From contig OZ020304.1 of the NCBI GenBank assembly GCA_963971305.1, positions 35,946,502 to 36,010,501 of the forward strand: 64,000 bases of DNA. The letters are read 5' to 3'. Position numbers and translations under genes: made by a program. The notes under the pieces were generated by a model. The model did no database searches and was not told the origin of the DNA. It saw nothing but the letters and a program-made list of their open reading frames with translations. This document shows, piece by piece, positions 25,001 to 36,500 of this stretch (position 1 is the first letter of the stretch; each line of letters starts with the position of its first letter). This DNA is from Arcuatula senhousia. Lineage: Eukaryota; Mollusca; Bivalvia; Mytilida; Mytilidae.

Positions 25001-25027
25001 TACATATTTTAGAAAAAGAAGAAATGA
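19086..25027 (+). CDS. Lysine-rich leucine-rich-repeat protein (RNI-type LRRs), ten exons
   Basis: Exons: 19086-19286, 19968-20120, 21052-21194, 21614-21754, 22039-22187, 22465-22542, 23471-23615, 23971-24077, 24547-24665, 25013-25027. All phases join and the total is 1251 nt (416 residues). The N-terminus is a basic run of Gly and Lys. Residues about 120-265 and 310-370 carry repeats of the ribonuclease-inhibitor type LxxLxLxxNxLxxxG, for example 'VRELYLNGNNLESEGA' and 'FEELDLDDNLIGDLGG'. Between them are a charged helix (about 240-265), a K-rich linker and a proline run. The C-terminus is again poly-Lys, completed by a 5-codon last exon. Such LRR architecture is used for protein binding. 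Lys-rich LRR proteins of this size often belong to cilia, but I cannot name an orthologue. Start chosen at the only ATG before the basic run. Confidence 0.8.
19390..19930 (-). mobile_element. Antisense LINE 3' fragment in intron 1 of the LRR gene
   Basis: Read on the minus strand, about 19925-19660 encodes the LINE C-terminal motif (EIEKGRY-x-NIP...C-x2-C...H-F-F-I-K-C-P-K-Y) seen in sense at 9499-9828. Its 3' tail is the AATTTATCTTTATCTTTA stretch at 19400-19420. Confidence 0.65.
20265..20660 (+). repeat. Dispersed repeat; inverted copy at 54830-55310
   Basis: 'gttttcaatagattataaa'-type text, 'tgtgagctgg' and 'attatctcccctgg' appear here. Their reverse complements occur in reverse order at 54835-55050. 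Intronic (LRR intron 2). Confidence 0.55.
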
Positions 25028-25670
25028 AAAAATTGTTCTGAAATGGTGTGATGTATAGATAACAGTCCAAGGATCTAGTCCATGGTAGTTCAGGTCTTCC
25101 TGTTGGTATTGATGTAACCAGAACCTGCTGATATTGGTTTAGTTTACTTTATATGTATGTTTTCAGAGAACTTTTAGATTAAATTAATGCAATGTATTTT
25201 TTGAAACTTGATTATAAGTATTTAAACAAGTAAGACATTTACCAATATTTTGACATCATTGTTTTGTTTGTTTTTTTTTTTGTTCTCTGCAGTCATATTA
25301 ATGACATTACCAAAAATATTATTTAATTGGGTATAACTCATATTGATGTCGTTTGATTTCCACTACCACAATGTGGAGTCTGGCAAAAATTCAGGTGTTC
25401 ATCAAATTCTTGTGAGTGCTCTCACGCTGCAATTTTAATCTGAAATTTAGACATATTAATGTTTGTGTCATTAATATGTAGGACATGTTTCATATTCAGT
25501 TTTATTTGGCAATTTTTTTTTTTTGGAATGCCCCTTTTGACAAAAAAAAGATAAAATAATTGGAACCTAAAACCCAGTCTACTGCTTAATTGTTCCTCCT
25601 AAGAAGAAGAGCAGGACATTGGTGTTACTACTGGTGGTGGTGTTAACTTTCAATTTTATGTTTTATTAGA
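25028..25670. other. Probable 3' UTR and downstream sequence of the LRR gene
   Basis: AT-rich, no coding exon. The polyadenylation site cannot be fixed from sequence alone. Confidence 0.35.
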
Positions 25671-25980
25671 ACTTCCATATATATTCCAAGGTTTATATGT
25701 CCTAGGTTGATGAAACTTGGTATGCATATGCCCATGTAGTAGCTTAGCACAGTTGCATCCCAATCTTTTGACCTTGATTGTTTGGTTGAGTGACTGACAA
25801 TTTTCCCTACAGATGATAGCAATGTGAAGGTTTTATGAAGACTTTTTATCTCATAAACTCTTAGTCCTAGGTAAATGAATCATCATATGTTGTTGTGTCA
25901 GATCTAGAATCTTCATCTTTTGAACTTGACCTTGTATTTTCAGTCGATCAACTTTGTATTTTAAGGTTGATATTATAGAT
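25670..25980 (+). repeat. Copy of the 'aaacttggtatgcatatgccc' repeat family
   Basis: Matches the tandem block at 62910-63530: 'ggttgatgaaacttggtatg', 'gtagtagcttagcacagttg' and 'cttttgaccttgatt' occur in the same order. About one and a half units. Confidence 0.7.
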
Positions 25981-27299
25981 TTAATAATGAAAATATAGGA
26001 GAATTAAAAATGATTATATTTTTGGTGAGACATAATTCAGTTTTACCTCTTGTTAATGATTTTAACTATTGAAGGGCTCTTTTCGTAAGATTTTTTGTAA
26101 CTTACAAAATGATTTAACAATTTCAAGATCACAAAATGAGTAAATTTTCTACTAATATGAATATGTATAGTGTTTTTTAACTTTGGTACATTTTGATTTA
26201 TATGAAATGAATTTTCAACTTTTTAGCTTTTAGATTATATATGTATTTGATGTTAACCAACCTTTGAAGTTCTATATATTTAATGTATCTTGGTTTTAAC
26301 TGTGTTTTAAAATGTATATACTTGTACATAGTTCTTATAGAAATGTCTGTGATAAAAGATTTTGCATTTTGTATTTAAGGGATATTTTTATAATATTTTG
26401 ATTTATATTTGTTAAAGAATTTTAGAAACATAACTGATTAATTGTCATTGTTATACATTATTTGATTAAAGCTGCTGATCAAACAGGTTATTTCATTTGT
26501 CATCAAGGCCAAAGGCTTATTAGTTTGATTTTTTGGCTAGTTCATATGTTTAAATTTTTGGCTAGTTCATACGTTTAAATTTTAACAATTTTCTTCTCTC
26601 CTGCACCAGGGAGATTTGTAATTTTTTTCATGCTCTGATAATACTACTTTTTAGTGTGGAAAATAATATCTCGAGTGAATGATGTATGTTCTCAGGATTC
26701 TAATTTTGTTTGACATTTTGGGATATGCATCAGAAGACTTTTTAAAGACTTCTATAACAAATTTGATGACATTGAACTTTCCAATGTGGCAATATTTAAT
26801 CTGTCCGATCTTATTGTGTTGATGTATTGCAACTATTCATTATTCAAGATCTCTATGTGCTCCTAGACAAATACAGGCTTTCTATCTCTCAGACAAGTAC
26901 AGAAGTAGGTTTATCATAGAGGTTTTGTATCAAGTCAACCTCCATTTGAATGCCCATTGGTACTTCTTTGCTGAAAAACTTGAAATGCACAATACATAGG
27001 CAAATTAAATTTGATATACAGACACCTTGTTGAGATCATTGCCATATGATACCATGACCTCAACTTAAGAAATGTCATAGCATATATTATGAAGGTAAAA
27101 AACTCTAACACTTTTTGGCCCTATGTGAATGAAACTAGGTATGAAGCTTTCTTCTGAATAAAATAATAAAAGATGTTGCACTGTGGCTTGTAAATGAGTC
27201 AATAAAAGAATTGTTTAAAAGGTAAAACCACATTTAAAAGGTAAAAGCCATATAAATAAAATCACAATTAAATGTAAAAATATGGCATCTAATGGCACA

Positions 27300-27730
27300 T
27301 TAAATGGTACCCCACCACGATATGATATCAATAGTTCATAAAATTTGATTTTTCATAGTGGCCAATCTCTAAAACTATTTTACAGATCATGCTGAAAATT
27401 AAACTTGACCTGTATTTTATTAAACTCAACAGCTGTGAAAAATATCATTGGATTCCCTTGATGCGTTTTCAAGTTATCAGTTGGAAACTAAAAAATTCAT
27501 GAAATTTGATTTTTCAAAGTGGCCTTTCTCAAAAACTGTTTTTCGAATCATGCTGGAAATTGAAATTGACCTGTATTTTATTGTACTGATGTGTAAAATA
27601 TAATTCAAATCCCTTGAAGCGTTTTCAAGTTAATGGTCAGAAACCTTCAAGGGGTTGACGGACGGACTCCGAAAGAAACTGAGGGTATAACATTATACCT
27701 CGCCACTTCGTGTGGAGGGGTATAAAAAGT
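27300..27730 (+). repeat. Tandem repeat element with ACCCC(G/A)CCAC ends, copy 1
   Basis: Two units of about 165 bp beginning 'ttcataaaatttgatttttca'. It starts 'ggtaccccaccacg' and ends with ggacgg and 'gtgtggaggggtataaaa', so the ends are short inverted repeats. Confidence 0.7.
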
Positions 27731-28664
27731 AAAACGATACAGTAATGAAAAGATGCCCAAATTTTCAGACCTAATGTCCTTCTTTAGGGGCAAAAAACAA
27801 GAAAAGAAGTTATCAAGTCAACTGACGAGAACCGATTGAGCACCTTCTCTATATATGCCATAGAAATTTGATAATCAAAATTACCTGGTGAAATGCACAA
27901 TTCCATATGGTGTACTTTCTATACTATATACCAAGATTCATAAAATTCCATATGGTTGTTTCAGAGAATTTACACCAAAATGATGAGAAATGAGTACAAA
28001 ATGTATTTTCAGCATATTTCGAAGTTCATAGGGCCATTACTCCTGTAAGAATTTGAGGATTTAAATTTAGTGGTAACATGCCCAACTATATATATGGTGA
28101 ACTTCCTACATACAGTATTAAGTTTCATTGAATTCTCTTCAGTAGTTTGTGCTGAAAATCTTTGTGAAGGACTGGACAAAAACAATATGTCTCCCCAGGA
28201 GGGGGTGGAGAGAACATAATTGACTTTAGTAATACCAGTATAATATCCAAGAGACCTGAATTCAGTTCTTACGAAATATGACCTCATACTGAAGTTCTGT
28301 TGCTGAGAATACTGTAACAAAAAATCTGTTACGGCAACTGATGGACAGATAAACCCTCCTCTTCAAGATTTATAAGTATATGTAATTAGATCAACATCAC
28401 ATTTTTTCAAATGTACAAGTATTATTCATAATAAGGTTTTGTAGTGAGTCCCATATAAGATTATTTGTGGTTTATATTTCTTCCTAGTAATCCAGATTTA
28501 GTTGGAGACATTTAGGATGAACATTTAGAGGAGTCTGGTTTCCTGCTAAATTATTGATGTCATATTTCTCAGAAACAAGCTATCAGACCTCTGGTTTTTC
28601 TTTTTGTCATTTGAAAAGTGGTCAAAAATTTCCAAAACAAATCCAAAAATAGGGCATGTAATGG

Positions 28665-29275
28665 GACATTAAATGATACCCCGCCACGTTATAATATCAA
28701 AAGTTCATAAAATTTGATTTCCAAGTGGCCTATCTTGAAAACTGTTTTTCAGATCATGCTGGAAATTGAACTTGACCTGTATTTTATTGTACTCAATATC
28801 TGTACAAAATATCATTTGAATCCCATGAAGCCTTTTCAAGTTATTGGTCAGAAACTCAGAATTTCATGAAATTTGATTTTTCAAAGTGGCCTATCTCGAA
28901 AACTATTTTTTGGATCATGCTGGAAATCAAACTTGACCTGTATTTTATTGTATTAAATAGCTGTGCAAAATATCATTCAAATCCTTTAACGCGTTTTCAA
29001 GTTATTGGTCGGAAACTCAAAATTTCATGAAATTTGATCTTTCAAAGTGGCCCATCTCGAAAACTATTTTTTGGATCATGCTGGAAATTGAACTTGACAA
29101 GTATTTTATTGTACTAAACAGCTGTGCAAAATATCATTCAAATCCTTTAACGCGTTTTCAAGTTATTGGTCGGAAACCTTCAGGGGACGGACAGACGGAC
29201 CGACGGACGGACAGACACCGAAAAAAACTGAGGGTATAACATAATACCCTGCCACTTCGTGTGGCGGGGTATAAA
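28665..29275 (+). repeat. Tandem repeat element with ACCCCGCCAC ends, copy 2
   Basis: Three units of about 165 bp ('ctcgaaaactattttttgg...tgaccTgtattttattgta'). It is bounded by 'gataccccgccacg' and 'gtggcggggtataaaaa', with a cggacggac run at 29187-29215. The 70-codon open frame over it is a by-product. Confidence 0.75.
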
Positions 29276-29279
29276 AATC

Positions 29280-30524
29280 TTTAATATAAAAACTTAGAGA
29301 GTGACAATCCTAAACAGGAAATCCAAGACTTTGATATAAAAACCATCCTAAACAGGAAATCTACTAAGACACAAAGAAACGCAATACAAATGTTTTTTAT
29401 TGTTTTCTTTATAAATAATATCTCTCCTCAACATAGCCATAAACACTCTTTTAACAATTTGATGCATGAAAATTCGAAACACAGCATTGTCATTTCACAC
29501 AACATAACATTGATTAATGGTAAGTGATTTTACATATCTTTTTACATAATGCCTCTTATTGAAAGTTGAAAGGATTGATAAAGTAGAAAGTAATGTGAAA
29601 ACAAAGGAAATACAACAATACCTAAAATCACAAAATGAAATTTAATTTTCTTTAACTTAAACAGATATGCCCAAAAAATCTTAGATGCAAAGACATTTGT
29701 TTTGCACCATAATGCTAGAAAAAGGATAGTCTATCAATAGATTTCATTACAAATGAACTAGAAATATGTCCCCCCCCCCCCCCCCCTGGGAATTAACTCA
29801 TAATTCAGACTGAGGTACTTTAAAAAAGTATTCATGTTGAGTTATCATCACATAGTTAACTGCAAAGCAAATTACATCTTTATGAAAAATAAAGGTGGGA
29901 ATAAAAGTATTTAAATCTATATGTACAAATAATGAACTTAAGGAGTAAAACATAACACAGATGATGATAGATTTTGGTGATAACAAAAGTATACTAAAAC
30001 GGTTATGAAAATTCATTTCATATTTTGATAGCTATCATAGCTCAGAATATATGTGAGCACTAATGTAAACAATTGGATTTCAATTTTAAACATACATATA
30101 TAAAGAGACATCAAATTGAATGCAAGAAAACAGGTAGAAACTTGTAAGTAATTGGTGCTTTTGCAAAGTATGAAACTAGAATTCCGCTATTTTACACTAA
30201 AGTTTTTTAAAGAAAAAAATTATGGCAACCGTATGATGAAAAAAAAAAAAAAAAAAAAAATACAAACTTTCATGAGTTAAACAGGAAATTCAACAGAGAT
30301 GAAAAATTCTAAATATCACAGTTATAAGGTTTTCAGATGCACTTTTGATGCATAAAGGCACAACAGAAATGATAATAGAAATATGAGATTGCATATCAGA
30401 TTTGAAGAATGAATTCCCTTTCTTCATATCATACATCAACACCCGCCATTCATTAGCAATTACCCAATACATTCAACAAAAATACACATACATAACAACT
30501 GTATAAAACTAGGATTCTGTAACA
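29280..30524 (-). other. Probable 3' UTR and downstream flank of DNAJC3
   Basis: Non-coding. It contains a 17-C homopolymer at 29770-29786 and an A-run at about 30238-30260. On the minus strand an AATAAA lies at 29401-29396, a candidate polyadenylation signal that would give a 1.1 kb 3' UTR. Confidence 0.4.
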
Positions 30525-33500
30525 TTAATTGAAATGGAATTTGAAGTTGAATCCACCTCCTCCTCCTCCGCCGCCAAATGGATTAAAACCTTGTCCAAAT
30601 GGATTAAACCCATGACCACCACCATTCTGGCTCTCAGGATCTAATGGATCTTCACCATTATCAAATCGGTTTCTCTTATCTGTAAAAGAAAATGGATCCT
30701 CACCATTATCAAAATGGTTTCTTTTATCAGTAAAAAGAAAATGGATCGTCACCATTATCAAATCGGTTTCTCTTATCTGTAAAAGAAAATGGATCTTCAC
30801 CATTATCAAAATGGGTCGGCTTATTAGTAAATTAAAAAGAATTTCAATAAAAGTTAATATTTGACACATTTGATTACATTATGATTACATGCACAAATTC
30901 ATATTGCCAGCCTTCATCTCTTGAATGAATATTTTGTCAACTATTATATTGAATGTTTGGGTATTTAAAAGGCCAATAGACCCTCATCTTGTAGAAAAAT
31001 TGTTTGATTCCTTGTGTAGAGTAAGTCTGTTTCAATGTCTTTCTGTTATTCTACTAGTGTGTAATATACATGTAAAAGCATATATGAACAATTGTTGTAA
31101 AATGTTTTTTAGATGTATTTTGTAAATCTCTCAGTTATTTTATTTACTTTTTTTTTGGATAGTTGGACTTCCAGGTTCTGTGCCTGTTTCTTTTTTTTCT
31201 TAACCAACTATTGTTAACCAACTAATTTTCATGAGTTATTTATTTTCACGTATTTCATGAGGAACAGAAATTCATGAAAATAAATCGTTGCAAAATAGCC
31301 TGATTTTTTTTTTAGAAATATAATTGTTGTAGTGAAAATCACGAAAATAAATAACTGAGAAATCGCCTTCCAACATTAAAATCACGAAATAAAGGACCCG
31401 CGAAAATAGGTTTGTTTACAGTAATTTTTTAATACTTCTTTATTACTTGTAGTTGGACAATTAATAAGTATATGTGATTATCCTTTCAAATGAAAATAGA
31501 AGACAAAGCCCGTAAAAAATCAGTAGTATTTTAAAATGACGAAATGGGACTCCACATTTTTGATTATCCTTCACACAAACCTGGATCTGTTAATACTTCT
31601 TTTGCTGATGCTATATCTATAAACTTTTTTTGGGCCATCTCTTTATCGTCACCTTCATATTTATCAGGATGCCATTTCATGGCTAATTTTTTATATGCTT
31701 TTAAAATTTGTTTTTTGGATGCAGATCTGAAATGATACAAATGTAAAACAATGTTAAAGTAAAACAATAATGAATCACATTTTCGATTCTATTTAAAAAA
31801 AATCAATAAGGTTTTTACATTTATTCGATTCTCTTTTACATAAAAAAAATCCTCTATTATGTGTGTGTGTAAGTAATGAAATTTAATTTACCTACAGCTT
31901 ATAAAACTATACAACCATTTTGAGTTTAGAAGCCAAAATATATTGAAATCAACCAACAATATAGAAACTATTCTTACCTTTTTACACCTAATATTTTATA
32001 ATAATCTTTTCGTTGAGACTGTTTTTTTAATTTCTGAGCTCTGTTCATTCCATCTTTAATTCTTCTGGATTCTTGATCTATATTTTGAGCATCTTGGAAT
32101 AATCTTATAGCTGAAAAAAAACAAGACATTAAATATAATGATTTTAGAAACATCTAACTGCAATTTCCAATTTATTTACAAGCTAACCATATTCCAATTT
32201 TTTTTTATGAATTGTGATAGATAACACTCAGTTTTATCAAATAGATCTGTGTGCTTAATTCCAACTTATCTGTGTGCTCATTTCCAATTTACACAAGTAA
32301 AACAGTTTACATATACCATCCTTTTTCTTGAAGCAGGGATAAAATAATTCAAGAATTTCAAGGTTAAAGCTTTTTTTAATTCAGTGAGTATATGTGGGCA
32401 TTGAATAGACTGTGGAATTTAAAAATGTTCTTGTTCTTACACTGAATTAATCTTAAAAATGTTGAAGGCAACAAAAGGCATAAATTGTTATAAACATATA
32501 TTACCTTCATCATATTCTTCATTATCTAAATATGTTTCTGCTTTATCTATAATAGCATCTATATTTTCTGGTTCTATTCTTAATACTATATCACAGGCTG
32601 CAAAGCCATCTGATATATGGCCTGCCTGAAAATAAATAAGCAATTACATATACTCATATACTGTTTAATATTACATGAAAACTTTTTTCTTTTAACAGAT
32701 AGGATTATACTTTTTCTTGTGTATGGTGGAGACTTTTTTGTATGAACATAAAATAATGTGTTTTAAAAATGTCTTCCAAAAATAAGGATACCCTTGTATT
32801 TTTCCCTTCATACAAGTCCTATCATTTATAACCATGAAAACTTTAAAAATGTTGTTGAAATTCCTTTGTACACATCTATCTACAGAATTTCACTGCAAAG
32901 GTAAAGTGCAAAAACTTTATCTACAAAAGTTAACTGCAGAGGAACTCACGGTGTATATTTTTTAGGGCATTGTATTTTGTCTTGTCAAAACTTAAAACAC
33001 AAGCAACTGTGTAAAAATGATTATTATGATCATTGCTGTGAACATTCTACACAAATATTTAACAGTTGATCAAGGCTTTATAAAATATTTTGTACAAACC
33101 TTATGGTTACAATGGCACAAATATTGGTTAGCTTTTAATATATATTGTGCTTCACTAGGTTCAGTCACCATAATCTGTTTAGCTTTATCTACACATTCTT
33201 GAAACTGATTGTTTGTTTTAAATTCCTGAGCTGAGTTGATCTGTTTCACTAACTTTTTCACTTTTGTATAGTGTTTTTTACATTCCTTATGCTCTTGATC
33301 TAGTTTTAAACACTCTCTAATTTGCCTGAAAATAAACCACATACAAGATCAATTATTACATTAAGAAGTGCTCAAAATTCAATGACTTCTCTAAAGTTTA
33401 TTTTTACTGTTACCAATGTACTATTTTTGCCCTCTAAAAAAAATCTCATCTGTCAGTTATATATTTTTCATTTATTTTAATTACATGTATACAAGTATTT

Positions 33501-36500
33501 TGCTTGAATATTGCTCAAGGTAATCATATTCATGTACCACCAACTTGATCACAACCATGTTATGCTTCATGTTACCAATGGACACTAAGGTCGCAATGAA
33601 TTTGGGTGCCATAGTTCAACCCATCATTTCTTTTAAAATCCCTCCTTTTACCAAGTCGGGAAAGTCTTCAATTTATCTGTCTTTTTTTTTTGTCATTCAA
33701 AACTTTGCAAATATATTATTACCTTCATTTACCATTGAAGGAAACCAAAAGATATACAATGAAGCTTTAAGTCATAAGTGAATGAAAAATTATATAAAAT
33801 ATTTAAGTAAACAAAAGCAAACTGATTTTCTTATGATCAATTTTCTTATGGTCTATTAGATGTACATTATTTAAATTGATGCCCCTTTTTCATAATTCTT
33901 ACATTAATGAATCATCTGCGTCTCCCATCTTATAATGTATCAAACTTAATTTCAAATAGGCATCTGTATTGTCATTGACAAGTTTCGTTGTTGATCGAAT
34001 ATCACTAATAGCTTTGAAATTTTCACCAACTTCTAGATAACAATCAGATCTCATTTCTCTTAGTTCTGAGTACCAAGGACATATCTGGAAAAAATAAACA
34101 CAAGATACATGTATATCATTACTCAAATGACAAAACATGTACATTTTTAATCAATCTAAAAAGTATTGAATCATTTACAGAATCATTAACGGAACAACCC
34201 TGAAAGAGGTACTTTAGCCTGATGTTTAATTATTCAATAACTTATTTTAACTTTGTACCAAATTTTAAAAAGTTCATGTTTAATTTTATTTTTAAAATAT
34301 TCTTGGTATTATTTGGGTATAAAATGATTTATATTCATGTGAGAAATTGACCATATGCAGCTTTTCTTTTACTTTGAGTTATCTTTCTTAGACCAGAAAA
34401 TTTCATCAATTTCAAATTTGGAAAATTCATAAAGTGTCAAATCTTCAATAATAATTTTCAGATCATTTTAAAAATTGAATTCGACCTGTATTTTATTGTA
34501 CTTAACAGCTGTGCAAAATATCATTCAAATCCCTTGACAGGTTTTGAAGTTATCATCTGGAAACCTTTTGGGGGACGGACACAGAAAGAAACTGAGGGTA
34601 TAACCTTCGTGTGGCGGTGTATTTAAAGAGAAGAAAATCATGAATATTGAGAATTTAAACTTATATTAGGAATAACTTACATCAATAACTCTACTGAGTA
34701 TATATATAGCAGCATCATATAAGAAATAACTTACATCAATAACTCTACTGAGAATATCTATAGCAGCATCATACTGTTTGTTGACATAGAAGTCTTTAGC
34801 TGTCAGTATATCACTGTGTATAGGTGATAACATGTGAAGCTGTTGTACTGCCTCCTCATTGGTTGGTTCTTTTGATAACTGTAAAAGAAAGTTAGAAAAA
34901 ATTGTCAAAGTAAAAATTGGCTGGATTTCTAAAACAAAAAGTAGGTGAGCGACTTACTTGAAATCGAATCCCATGTTATGGGACCCCACCCTGGTGTTGT
35001 ATACTAAATATCAAGTGGCTGTGATCAGTTTTTGCTGAGAAAACTGTTTATATGTCATTTAATATGTCACTTAGGTAAAACAGTATTTTCAAATATAGTT
35101 ACACTTGTTTCTTAATTCGGAGACACTCAAAATCTATTTGGACCAGTCTGCAACATCTTATTTTTACAAAAATCACCTAAAACGCAGGATCTTTATATGC
35201 TATTTGAGGTTTGTGCTCCTCCACACTTGCCTTTGCTCCCCACCACTCAATTTTAACCTTCACCCTAAAAGTTTTTTTTTTATAAAATGATAGAGTTGCT
35301 GGCAATTGTGTAAGAAAATGTCTTGACTTGGTGGCAAAATAAAAAGTCTGTCACCATGGTAATGATTTTAAATGTCAAGTTGAGTCTGACTTGTACCACT
35401 CTTGAATATTAATCTGTAGTGACCACTGCACTGGATTAACATAGTTTAATACTTACAACTGTTTCATAATCTTGCCTTGCCTCTTCTAACTTGCCTTGTT
35501 TTAGTAAAACATTACCTCTCTGTAATCTGGCCTGAAATAAACATGAACAATGGCATGTTTAAAATAATCTACTGTGCTTTATTACGATTAAATGAAAAAA
35601 ACATATAAGCATAACATTTTACCCAATTTTTTTCAAGGAACCGTTTGAACATAATGATGAAATTTTAGATACATTGACTTGTAAAAGTTTCAATAGACAC
35701 AATCATGACATTTTGCAGTTTTTAAATACATCAATTATTCCACATGTTATTTGGAAAGGGAACACCTGGCATATACATGATATACTAATTCATACTTTAA
35801 TAGAATGTGGGTTTAAAGTTTTGGTTAAATTATCTTTATGCATAGTTCTTCATTGGCTCTACATATATGCCAATGTTCATTCTAAATAAAATAAATACAG
35901 GTAGGTGTTTCTCTTACAGCAGTAAAGTCTGGTTTCAGTTCCATGACTCTATCCAAGTCTGGGAGTGCTGACCTTGACTTTCCTAATGCTAAGTAGACTG
36001 TGGCTCTTCTAAAGTAAGTTAAGTAGTTCTGCTTGTCACCCTCTGTAAATATATAAACGTTTAGAATATACAATGTAAAAATGTATGAAAATATAACTTT
36101 GACTTTCATATATCTTGTAAAATACTATCAGAATAACAGATGTTATTCTTGATGTTATTCTATAATATAAATAATTCTTTAACATATTTCATTATAATCA
36201 ACTAAGTGAATAAAATACGATATTCACCTGTCAAAGTGATATTCACCGAAAAAAATGGCGGGAAAGGTGATGTCGTCGTTACAGTATTTTTTTGTTTGGT
36301 TTAATTTTTTTTAACACTTTAAATGCATATTTTTCTCAGATATTGTATAATAGAATAAAACAATTACTGTCTTTTGTTTCGATAAATGTGAGTGTTATTG
36401 ACTTTAGAAAAACTAATGATATTCACCTAGCCCTTTGGGCTATTTGGATTTCATTTGATGCATGAGTGAAAGATTCTTTGTAAGGCTCACATGTACATGC

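Noticed and set aside
36190..36450. Possible MITE with 'gatattcacct' at both ends
   Set aside because: The end motifs are direct, not inverted, and no target duplication is visible.
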